Shown: one piece after another, positions 21,801 through 29,600 of the stretch | Position numbering within the stretch: the stretch's first letter is position 1 | Layout: each line of letters begins with the position of its first letter | Assembly (NCBI RefSeq): GCF_003590095.1 | Contig: NC_039490.1 | Coordinates: 8,821,834-8,885,833 of the forward strand | Source: Trichoplusia ni | Lineage: Eukaryota > Arthropoda > Insecta > Lepidoptera > Noctuidae | Reading direction: 5' to 3' | DNA: 64,000 bases | Translations under genes and position numbers: made by a program | Notes under the pieces: generated by a model | What the model saw: the letters and a program-made list of their open reading frames with translations, nothing else | What the model was told of the DNA's origin: nothing | Databases searched by the model: none

Positions 21801-22848
21801 TCACTCAGCATAGATAGTGCTGACTCAGGCTTCCGCAAATAGACTTCCTCTTACTGCCCGTCTTCTCTTCCCAGTATTAATTTCTCAAAGTTTCCCTCTC
21901 CCCCCCAGATTCAAGAACGACGCCACGCAGATGTGCCTGGACACCCTCCAGCGCGAGGCGGAGGCGTCCCCGCTGGGCTGCTACCCGTGCCACCCCGAGC
22001 TGCAGGCCACGCAGTACTTCTCCTTCTCGCTCACCGGGGAGCTGCGCGACGAGTTCAACTGTGCCACTGTGCAGCCGTCCAGGTAGGACTAGTGGAGCCA
22101 TCTAAGTAGGACAGGTGGAGTCAGCCGGGTAGGATCTATGTAGCCAGTCAGGTAGGAGCCGTGAAGCCATCCGGGTAGGCTCGTAAGATGTGGAGGTAGA
22201 TGTAGAGGTTATGGCGTACTGAAAACATAAAGATGTATTACTCCTGGGGCTCTACCACCACCTTTGAAGCCCAAGCTGCTCAGCCCTGACTGCTTTCTTA
22301 CTGCATTCTGCCGTAGGGTCCAGTTTATGCAGTTTCAATGAATGAAAATACGCTTCACATACACAAAGCCGATGTTACATAATTGGATTAAATTGTCAGC
22401 TGGATTTATACGAAAATTCATCAAAACTGGTTCAGCCATTTCAGCGTAATGACAGGCTTTATCAGTTGTGTAGAAGTCATAGAACCAGCTCTATTTCGTT
22501 CCGGGTTCTGAGATAGAATAAGTTCCGTCGAATGTATAAACGTTGGTATGTGAGTATCAAAAGCTCGAATAAGTGAGTGACTGTCCGTACCCCCGCATCA
22601 GACTACAGGCGGAGTCCCGCACGTCGGAGGTGGTCCGGCCCGTGGTGATGACGGCGTGCCACGGCAACGGGCGCGAGCAGAAGTGGCGGCGGCTGGCGAG
22701 CGGCCAGCTGCAGCACGCCGCCACGCGCCTGTGCCTGGACGCGCCGCGCGACGTGGCCGACGTGCGCGCCACGCTCTGCCGCCCCGACGCCGCCACGCAG
22801 TACTGGGCCATAGACTACACCGAGGATAATAACTTCCATGCTAGTTAG
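3900..22848 (+). CDS. Polypeptide N-acetylgalactosaminyltransferase, short isoform (5' exons missing)
   Basis: Golgi enzyme of GT family 27 that moves GalNAc from UDP-GalNAc to Ser/Thr and starts mucin-type O-glycans. Constant exons: 3900-4100, 4443-4602, 17999-18090, 18635-18762, 19638-19733, 20195-20274, 20716-20852, 21909-22082, 22602-22848; one of five variants (6.9-14.8 kb) is inserted after the second. All phases match, giving about 508 residues. Visible in order: [18 protein letters not shown], the DxH metal site (variant exon), [12 protein letters not shown], the Gal/GalNAc-T motif [25 protein letters not shown] (third metal ligand His), [12 protein letters not shown], then a ricin-type lectin domain with CLD at two of three repeats and QYFSFS, QKWRRL, QYWAID. 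The middle repeat lacks CLD. The signal anchor and stem lie upstream. The first aromatic of GGFxW is Phe. I cannot assign the paralogue. Confidence 0.93.
4443..4602 (+). CDS. Constant exon upstream of the alternative cluster
   Basis: This exon encodes the end of the first nucleotide-binding part of the GT-A fold (EIILVDDNS, then [15 protein letters not shown] and IRILRLPDR). It begins after CCCCAG in phase 1 and ends CG|GTAAGA in phase 2. The split Arg codon (CG|N) therefore gives Arg whichever variant exon follows, which makes the junction neutral to variant choice. Confidence 0.9.
6911..7124 (+). CDS. Variant exon 1 of the catalytic DxH segment
   Basis: 214 bases, phase 2 in and 0 out. The acceptor is gctcgcag|G and the donor GAG|GTGATT. 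It encodes [11 protein letters not shown], then [10 protein letters not shown] with the Mn-binding D-S-H, then [11 protein letters not shown], and ends [12 protein letters not shown]...PVEFE. Compared with variants 3-5, the AR of GAR is replaced (GSLVAAAD) and the three residues after CE are ALV. The end of the exon (17 residues after IDV) is unlike any other variant. It is the first of five tandem alternatives. Confidence 0.9.
8114..8171 (+). other. Long imperfect hairpin in the intron between variants 1 and 2
   Basis: The arm tgaaaaatctgactaaataa is followed after a short loop by ttatttagttagatttttca. The arms are complementary over 20 bases with one G-T wobble. It could be a fold-back of a small MITE, a small-RNA precursor or a splicing structure; nothing here decides. 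Confidence 0.6.
8514..8724 (+). CDS. Variant exon 2 of the catalytic DxH segment, 3' end uncertain
   Basis: The acceptor is ctgtag|A in phase 2. It encodes [42 protein letters not shown] and [17 protein letters not shown]. No strong donor keeps the frame. In-frame GT sites are AAC|GTGTCT (8713), GCT|GTGCCT (8725, used here because 211 bases matches variant 3) and AAG|GTTGTA (8749), all weak. The only strong donor, TTAT|GTAAGG (8744), would exit in phase 1 and break the downstream frame. The reading frame itself is intact, so this is either a real exon with a weak donor or one beginning to decay. Confidence 0.75.
9795..9886 (-). repeat. Degenerate tRNA-derived SINE (family B-like) before variant 3
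   Basis: On the minus strand it reads GGTTTGTTGGTGGAGTGGTTAG (an A-box-like start), later CGGTTCCG, then CAGGACAAATTCTTGG. This matches the layout of the copies at 3784 and 18489 with more decay. It ends about 13 bases before the variant 3 exon. Confidence 0.5.
9900..10110 (+). CDS. Variant exon 3 of the catalytic DxH segment
   Basis: 211 bases, phase 2 in and 0 out. The acceptor is tacaccag|G and the donor GAAGAG|GTAGCA. It encodes [48 protein letters not shown], then [17 protein letters not shown] and SANEE. It departs most from the family: the metal motif is DTH, whereas the other variants have DSH or DAH, and the usual P-I-I-D is P-D-I-E. A potential sequon (NAT) appears near its start. 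The frame is open throughout. Confidence 0.88.
11522..11735 (+). CDS. Variant exon 4 of the catalytic DxH segment
   Basis: 214 bases, phase 2 in and 0 out. The acceptor is cttgtgcag|C and the donor CAG|GTTAAT. It encodes [48 protein letters not shown], then [17 protein letters not shown] ending TTFQ. It looks closest to a standard GalNAc-transferase sequence. Read in the wrong phase, as would follow another variant exon, it meets TGA after 16 codons. Confidence 0.9.
12530..12662. repeat. MITE-like palindromic element
   Basis: A left part (agatttttcaatc...ttatctga) is answered by an imperfect inverted right part (tcagatagaag...gattaaaaaatcg). Between them lies a core with ttgacgttttgacagctttt and tatgtcaaacgg, itself a partial palindrome. 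The core and right arm recur at 15855-15962, so the pair brackets variant exon 5. Confidence 0.6.
14455..14580 (+). repeat. Interspersed repeat (family C) upstream of variant 5
   Basis: It shares the stretch 'actgactaaacctgaaccgc', then 'gctacgtcatccgcg' and 'tcggtgtatggca' with 18810-18930, and matches in reverse part of 39715-39845. It ends about 35 bases before variant exon 5. The family also carries a ggtgg-rich part. I do not know its class; a SINE or a Helitron-type fragment is possible. Confidence 0.65.
14615..14822 (+). CDS. Variant exon 5 of the catalytic DxH segment
   Basis: 208 bases, phase 2 in and 0 out. The acceptor is gacttccag|A and the donor CAG|GTGCTG. It encodes [48 protein letters not shown], then [22 protein letters not shown]. 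The metal motif is DAH, another common form in this family. It is two residues shorter than variants 1 and 4 at its end. It lies nearest to the common downstream exon, but 3.2 kb away. Confidence 0.9.
15855..15962. repeat. Second copy of the MITE-like element
   Basis: It matches 12551-12660 closely over the core (gacgttttgacagcttttgt, atatgtcaaacggcca, attcctcagata). The left outer arm is not the same as in the first copy. Confidence 0.6.
15966..17998 (+). other. Intron sequence between the variant cluster and the common exon
   Basis: I find no further DxH-type exon, RNA gene or clear element here. The open frames present are short, AT-rich and unlike any family I know. Confidence 0.5.
18489..18575 (-). 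repeat. tRNA-derived SINE (family B), better copy
   Basis: On the minus strand it reads GGCCTGTTGGTCTAGTGG (A-box-like), AGCGGCCCTGACTGCTG, then GTGGGTTCGATTTCTATCC (B box) and CAGGACAAATGTTTG. It ends about 60 bases before the exon at 18635. Confidence 0.75.
18810..18930 (+). repeat. Interspersed repeat (family C)
   Basis: It shares 'actgactaaacctgaaccgc' and 'gctacgtcatccgcg' with 14455-14580. It lies about 50 bases after the donor of the exon ending at 18762. Confidence 0.6.
19218..19246 (+). other. Perfect 12-base hairpin
   Basis: The arm acaccgagctta is followed by a 5-base loop and the exact complement taagctcggtgt. It lies in the intron after the exon ending at 18762. Function unknown. 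Confidence 0.7.
19890..20100 (+). repeat. Noctuid-type SINE (family D)
   Basis: Recognised by 'gtctgataaccagtctgac', 'gggtttaggaggtcagatag', 'gcagtcgctcctt', 'ggttagactggaagcc' and a 'gatgatgac' tail. Other copies lie at 28340-28755 (split by an insertion) and, reversed, at 36195-36430. The TGATGATGA-like 3' end is common in moth SINEs, to my knowledge. Confidence 0.7.
20335..20545 (-). repeat. tRNA-derived SINE (family A)
   Basis: It contains 'gtgtcgcggggg', 'aagcattcgtggatcacaaa', 'atgcttgtcctacgcgggga' and 'tcgaacccgcgac'. The last reads on the minus strand as a good pol III B box. It lies about 60 bases past the donor of the exon ending at 20274. Confidence 0.75.
20925..20974 (+). repeat. 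Left end of the 20-bp minisatellite
   Basis: Units of the form 'tagacagcgctgac' and 'taggcagcgctgcc' precede the SINE at 20975 and are the same unit as the main array to its right. The SINE therefore entered an existing array. Confidence 0.7.
20975..21212 (+). mobile_element. SINE with a tRNA-like head and poly(A) tail
   Basis: The head reads TGGTCGAGTGG (A box) and CCCGGGTTCGATCCCCGG (B box inside a T-arm-like palindrome). A body of about 130 bases follows, with a run of A at 21199-21210. The tRNA part is well kept, so it is probably young. It sits inside the minisatellite in the intron between the exons ending 20852 and starting 21909. Confidence 0.85.
21217..21826 (+). repeat. 20-bp minisatellite array
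   Basis: About 30 tandem units close to cagcatagatagcgctcact. Alternating forms are tagata/tagaca, gctcactcagca/gctgacttatca and rarer 'ggcagcattaactttcagca' units. Each unit contains the self-complementary AGCGCT. It is non-coding and ends about 80 bases before the first lectin exon. Confidence 0.93.
22083..22186 (+). repeat. 23-bp tandem repeat that multiplies a donor site
   Basis: GTAGG recurs at 22083, 22106, 22129, 22152 and 22175, an exact 23-base period. The first is the real donor of the lectin exon (CCAG|GTAGGA). The copy at 22152 is also CAG|GTAGGA. A TAG stop follows at once in the exon frame, so use of a later donor would end the protein. Confidence 0.85.
22843..22848 (+). promoter_or_regulatory. 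Stop codon overlapping a 5' splice site
   Basis: If unspliced, the reading is GCT AGT TAG (Ala, Ser, stop). If spliced as A|GTTAGT, the split codon is completed by GT at 23692 to give Ser again, followed by Asp-Leu-Arg-Phe. The donor keeps GT at +1/+2 and AGT at +4 to +6. Confidence 0.7.
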
Positions 22849-22929
22849 TATTACTGGATTTCATGATTTTTTATTAAGGAAAACGGTATCTTTCTGAAAA
22901 GTCTGGTTTAGAAAGTTTTTTTATATTAC

Positions 22930-23060
22930 ATCATCATCATCATTCCCCTGCCCTTATCCCAATTATTTTATTTGGGGTCGGCGCAACATGTCATCTTCTT
23001 CCATACCTTCCTATCGGCCGTCATCTCACAAGAAACACACTTTACAGCCACATCTTTTTT
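22930..23060 (-). mobile_element. 3' fragment of an RTE-like LINE
   Basis: It is nearly identical to the first half of 44855-45090 ('cccttatcccaattatttta', 'ggggtcggcgcaacatg', 'cttccataccttcctatcgg'), where the matching minus-strand frame reads as a LINE C-terminus. This copy is cut shorter. Confidence 0.65.
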
Positions 23061-23084
23061 TTTTATTACATCTATATTTTTATA

Positions 23085-23235
23085 ATAACTATCGTGAGAC
23101 TGATTCATTATTAAATGGTTTACTTACGCGTATTTATCAGGGATGCCTGACTAGTTTCGGACCCAACCGGAGACCTCAATCATGAGGTCCGAAACTATGT
23201 GCACTAGGGTGCCCGACTAGTTTCGGACATTGATT
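23085..23235 (+). repeat. Fold-back retroposon (family E) fragment
   Basis: It shares 'ggtttacttacgcgtattta', 'gactagtttcggacccaacc' and 'ctcaatcatgag' with the complete copy at 28423-28613. It also contains the tail sequence of that copy in reverse before the left arm (taactatcgtgagactgatt), so it is rearranged. Confidence 0.6.
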
Positions 23236-23691
23236 GGACCTGTTTTCAAGAAATGTCCTTTGTAAGAATTCTAGTTATAATGTTCAGTGCTGTATAGGAC
23301 AAATGATTTTCTACTTTAATATGGTTGACCAGTTTTACATTTCCCAACGTCATGAAAATTATAATACTTTTATTAAAAAATTTGAAGTATCTTCTATTAT
23401 TCTATAATTATTATTGAATAATACAAGTTATACAACGGTAATGGGATGGCAATATTAATGGAAAGACAGCGTGCTACTGAGGAGTTTGTTACGTCGTTTC
23501 TTCTCTCACAGTGACGGGTGGGCGAAACTGAGTGATGTCCAATGTAATCTGACCTTCAAAAAGAGCTCCTTAGTAGCCTAATTTGAAAAAAAAAAGAATA
23601 CTGGGTGTTAAATAGATTTTAAAATATATCGGATTCGTTCATTAAATGATAATGTATGTATGTATGTATGTTAATGGCGGTGTGTTTGCAG

Positions 23692-26600
23692 GTGACTTGA
23701 GGTTCGGCCCCGAGAGGGAACAGAGGCTCAACAGACTGCGCGGACAAAGGTATGTGGCATGGTAGCTTTTATCTTGCCCACTGCTGGGCAAAAGATTTTT
23801 TACCGTATGATCAAAGTATATTATTTTGTAAATAGAAATATGTTACATATTATAATCTAGAGATCGTTAAATATCATATTCGACAGGAGACTGTCGAAGA
23901 TTTTACTGGTAGAGATTTAGAGGCAGGCAAAGAAATAGGCAGCACTCTCGTACATCTTATTTTCAAACGACTTAAAAAAAAAATATCATTATCGTTACCT
24001 TTGTACTTCGGACTGGATGAATCAATTGTATTGACGTTTTTGATGTAAAATAGCTGCAATATAATCTTACTCAATTTGTTTTTCAGTAAAAGGAAAAAAA
24101 TACGCGTCTAATATTTTTCAAGTATCTTACTGATTACTCCCTAGATTGACTTACTAGATTTTTACTTTTTATACCCAGCCATCACCCCTATTTAATTTCT
24201 TTCTTCAGCAATTGTAAATAGACCTTATTTTACTGTCTCATATTCTTTGCCGACCTTCACATAGCTTATCAGAACATTATCCAACTAATTAATCTGTATG
24301 TACGTTTGCATCGTGTCCCCAGACGTATATCCCGGTCGCTGCTGTCGTACCCGGAGACCAGCGGCAACGTGCTGGAGGACACGCGCCGCGACGACGGGGA
24401 CAACGGGACCATCCGCCGACACACGCACAAGGTGAACACAAGCTTATTGAAAGAGTAATAAGGTTCAGTTTGCAATGATAGGTGTAGTGTTTCACGTGTA
24501 AGATGAACACACACTTGTTGTGATAAGGTTTAGAATGGATTGGTACTGGATTCTTAATTATGACGATTTTATGAGAAGGCGGTAACAGCACAACCATTCG
24601 ACGAAGCACGCGGTAGATACAATCTTGGCTTACAAGAAGCAATTTACAATAAAAGCTAAAGTATGTATGAATGTTCCTCTTTCACGCAAAAACCACTAAA
24701 CCGATGAAGATGAAACTTGGTGAACAGATAGTTTATAACCAGGATTACCGCATAGGATAGGAGTTTTTACACCGATCTCATGTTCTCGTGTGATCATTTC
24801 CAATTTATAGCGAGCAATTCCGCGTACATCAGCTAGATAGATAGCATAATATATATATATCCCACTCTAACCCCACGATACCACCAGCACCAGCAGGGCA
24901 AGCACCACAAGCGCCACGGCCGCAAGCGAAGCCGCTCCAGCAAGAAGAGGACCAAGAACAAGTTCATCCTGAAGATCCTCAGGACCCTGATGAACGGCAC
25001 CGAGGAGCACCTGGAGGTCGACATCCACTGCAAGCACCGCCAGCTGTTCCCCAACAACAGCTTCGTGAGGGACCTCGTCACTATACTCAATGAGAAGAAT
25101 GTCAAGGTCAGTGTCGAAGGTTAAAGGTCACGTGACCTTGAATGAAGTGTACGTTATTAGTGAGTGGCTTATGTGACCTGAGAGTAGAAAGTAAAGGTTC
25201 TGGACCTTTAAGTTAAACTCAGTAGACAAAGGTCATGTGACCTTGACAAAGGTAGTCATAAGTTAAAGTGTACACATACATGTTGAATGTGATGTGCCCT
25301 TTGTTTAAGAATTTATCCAATGGAAGTGAATAAGTCACATGAGCTGAATCAAATACCAGAAGTCGATTTCTGTAGCCAAAAGTCGGAGGTCAGCTGTAGT
25401 AGGGGGTCAAAAGGTCGAGAGTCACTGGAGGTCGCGCATACTATGAATTTTCGGTTCACAGTCACACTTTACACAACTGTCACTACTTTTGGAGTACTGT
25501 CTACCAAGACATTATAATGATTATCAAGTGTGTTGCTCGGTCAGGTGATAAACAACGGCCGCGTGTTCGAGCGCAACAAGGTGACGGAGCTGGACACGCA
25601 CCGGCCGCAGAAGGTGCTCAACAAGATGGAGATCGAGGAGTTGCAGCCGCCCGAGCAGTCGCAGGCGCCCGTGGGGGGGCTGCAGATGCGGGAGGGGGTG
25701 AGTGTGGGGGCTAGTGCGGGGAGCGAGCAGCTGCAGCCGCCCGAGCAGTCGCAGGCGCCCGTGGGGGGGCTGCAGATGCGGGAGGGGGTGAGTGCGGGGG
25801 CTAGTGCGGGGAGCGAGCAGCTGCAGCCGCCCGTGGGGGGGCTGCAGATGCGGGAGGGGGTGAGTGCGGGGGCTAGTGCGGGGAGCGAGCAGCTGCAGCC
25901 GCCCGTGGGGGGGCTGCAGATGCGGGAGGGGGTGAGTGCGGGGGCTAGTGCGGGGAGCGAGCAGCTGTATGGTTAGATCCCCGCGTAGGTCAAGCGTTGG
26001 TGTGATCAACGAAGAGTTGCCTGAGTCTAGGTGTGCCCCAGCGATACAAGGATGAAATTCTTTGATGGGATAGTCGTGGTGTGGTTTTCCGTGGTTTCCT
26101 TAGGCTTATAAACCTGCGTTCAAATTCCAATTCCAACTAACGAAGAGTTAGAGAATAGCAGGACTATCTAGGAACGCATTGACGTTGTGTTTCCTCCCCC
26201 AGCAGCTGTCGCAGAAGCAGATCATCCAGCAGCTGAAGCAGCGCATGAAGAAGCCCAAGCTAGGAGGTGACGTGCAGAGCGTCATCACACGCGAGGCGCT
26301 GGGCGGGGGCGGGGGCGGCCTGGGCGTGGGCGGGGGCGGGCTGGGCGTGGGCGGCGCCCTGGCAGCCGGCCGCGTCGTGCAGGCCGACACCGGGCCCGGC
26401 CCAGCGCTGGGCCCTCTGGGCGTGGGCGGGCTGGGCAGCCTGGCCAGCCTGCGTATCCCGAGCCCGCATCACGGCGCCCAGCGCGACGGTGACAAGAAGA
26501 TCATCATCGAGGACTTTGTGGAGGTGAAGCGCCTCACGGCCAGCACTCAGCCACCTTCTGGGGCCTCTGTCAAGGTCAGTGTCGCACATCACTAGCGTAG

Positions 26601-29600
26601 CGCAGCCCTACGGCAGCCTGTCTCTGTTGACGAACTGATCTCATGATGGAGCCAGAAGGTGGATAGTGGAACTAATTAGTTATAGCTAAACACAACTTTA
26701 CAATTATTTAAGATATTTTAATAATACTTATTTTCCCAAACATTTTTTTCATTTGACTATGTGTTAAGTTGTACAAACATTTGCTCACCATGAAACTCAT
26801 GTGCGCTCAAACAATGTAACTGATGGTTTGTCTGAGTTTTAGCTCCAGAAAATACGTGATGAATACATTTATAAAATGCTTGTTTCAATGAACAAGGACT
26901 ATTGTCCACTAGTGGGACCGCAGGTGACTCATTGGACTCGCGGTTACCCGCCCCCTTTGTATTCCGCCATGCACAAGCAACCTGCATTTTGACTATTAGA
27001 TAATAATGTACAATCCCAAAGTTCGGGTCTACACTGCACGTATAAGGCTAGAATTTGTACTCTTTAGCGCTTGGTGGTCAAATCTAGGTACTAGCCAGTG
27101 CATGTTGACCATCTAAAGAAGCTTACCCAAGTATAATTAATTGATATCTGATATTCCGACCCGCACTAAGCTTGTCGGGCTATCGTGGTTCCGTTGCAAC
27201 GTTATGTGATGTGGGTGTGGTGTCGCAGCGCAACCGCAAGCGCAAGCGCAAGCGTCAGCGAGCGTCGGCCGCGCCCGCGCCCCCGCCCGCGCCCGCCCCC
27301 GCGCCCCCGCCCGCCCTCGCGCCGCCCGCCGCCACCGCGCTCGCCCGCCCTGCGCTCCGGGAGGGCGCAGAGGACAGGTAACTACATGTAACAGATAATA
27401 TGATCCTGCTTCTATAGCCATGCCAGGGTTTACAGGTCTCGAGGCCTTCGGGTCGATCGTCAGACTAGGTCGGGGCATATAGTTCTCGAATATTGATGAT
27501 ATGATATCCATATGTATGATGATGACATAGATTTTCGACTTACTACGTTTACCTCGTATTTATCACCGGACTACTGTCAGACCCAAGCGGAGTCCTCAAT
27601 CATGAGTTGACTCGACGAGACGAACGAGCCACGGTGCCGTTTGATTCTGTAACCAGCTAACAGATTCCGATCAAGCGTTCTTGACTAAAGTTATCAAATA
27701 ATTATGCATGGCGATTAAAATAAAACATGCGTATCCATCCAGAATTCCATGGAAGGCATGGTCAGTGGACCTGTGGAAATAGAGTTCTTAGAAGTACTAG
27801 AAGAAGCGCTTCGCCAGGCGGTTCTGTTAATCAGCACGTTTCATATATAAATTACGCTCATCGTGTTTCTCCGTGATGGAGTCCTTAACTACTTTCTGGA
27901 TTTCCAACCGAAAAATAGGATAGCTTACATCTCAATCAACAGACGCAATATTTTCTTGCAAATTATTCATCTATAATCTACCCTCCTACTTCACCGCGGC
28001 CGAATTCGCGAAACAGCCAGTATAGACTACAACATCGTCTCAAAAACCCCTACCCTTATTTACCCGGACGCTGCTACTATGAGTCCGTGTCCCCCCAGGT
28101 CTGTGCCCGAGTCTGGTGAGGGGGGCGCCGGCAAGGAGGGCGAGTCGGGCGCGGACGACCAGCCACTCATGGACGACAGCATGGACCGCAGCAACGGGCG
28201 CGAGGACTGGCCCGTCGGTAAGTGTCTACTGCCATATTATACATTACCTTTTTACAACAATTACGTTAATTGTACTGCACGGATAGCCCAGTGGTAATAG
28301 TCACCATGCTAAAACCACTGTGCGTGACGAGCGCAACTGCACAAAGTATCACTGTGTTTGACAGTCGTTACAGGTACACAGAAGCCAGAAAGTCTGACAA
28401 TCAGTTTAATTAAGGGGTAACGTTATTAAATGATGTAACGGTTTACTCACGCGTATTTATCGGGATAGCCCGACTAGTTTCGGACCCAACCGGAGTCCTT
28501 AATCATGAGCAGACGCGGCGGGATCGCGAGTTCGACTCGCGTGTAAATACGCGTGAGTAAACCGTTACATCATTTAATAATGAATCAGTCTCACGATAGT
28601 TATTATAAAAAAAAAGGGGTAACGTATTGCTTAGGTAACTAGATTGAGGTATGATAGGCAGTCGCTCCTTGTAAAATACTGGTACTCAGCTGAGTCTAGT
28701 TAGACTGGAAGCCGACGTCAACATAAAGTTAGAAAAATGCTAGGATGATGATGAATTAGTAATATAACAGAAATACCAACTATACGCAAATAATTACGTA
28801 CACAATTACGCAAAAGTCATTAACATGCAACATTTTTGGGTTTTTCTTTTATTGTAAGAATACTAAGAACTCCATTTTTCTAACTTTAAATATATGAACA
28901 GTAGAAACACCCGTATTAATAATCGCATACAACTACGGACGGTACAGGCGAGTCCCGGTTCCGGCGCAACAACTCTCGCGGCCGGCCACAGCGGCGGCAG
29001 CACTCGCGAGAGCGAGACAGCGAGCGCGAGCGCCTCGTGGAGAGACAGAGTCAGCGCATGTCGGGGAGCGAGCGGGACAGCTCCGGCGAGAGGGAGAGGG
29101 AGCATGTGCACAGCGCGCACTGCAAGCACAAGGAGGACGCGCCCTCCGACACCGATGTGGAGTACACCAGGGATGAGGTGAGGGGACTGACGAGATAGCC
29201 AGCTTATGATGAAAAGCAGACATCTTCTTAAGCCGTGTTTTATTAAGTTGACTGTAGGTTAAAGGAGGAAAGAAGTTTCACCGTTAAACTTTTTTATCAG
29301 AAATCCAAGTCGATTATCACATAGGACAATATCTGTTCCCATTATGACCCACCTACTACAGTCACCTGTCTCCTCGTATCGCAGCAACTGACCGCGTTCC
29401 AGCCGCTGTACTCCCGCTCCACGAACAACAACGCGGCCGCCAACAGCAGCGGGGAGGCCGCTCCCGTCAAGGTCGTCATGCGCTCCAACCTCACCTTCAA
29501 CCTCGGAGACGAGTTCTTCGCGTGGAAGAACAGGGCTACCGATGACCTTGTGTGAGTAGATCCATCAAATATATACCTAACATTCTCGTCTCACGGTGTA

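Noticed and set aside
21217..21826. CRISPR-like array
   Set aside because: Units are contiguous 20-mers without unique spacers in a eukaryotic intron; it is a minisatellite.
25524..26009. 161-codon minus-strand frame rich in Pro, His and Arg
   Set aside because: Antisense shadow of the coding minisatellite; its repeats are those of the plus-strand exon.
26260..26592. Ala/Gly/His-rich open frames opposite and across the exon at 26203-26574
   Set aside because: Shadows of a GC-rich exon whose plus-strand frame has matching phases at both ends.
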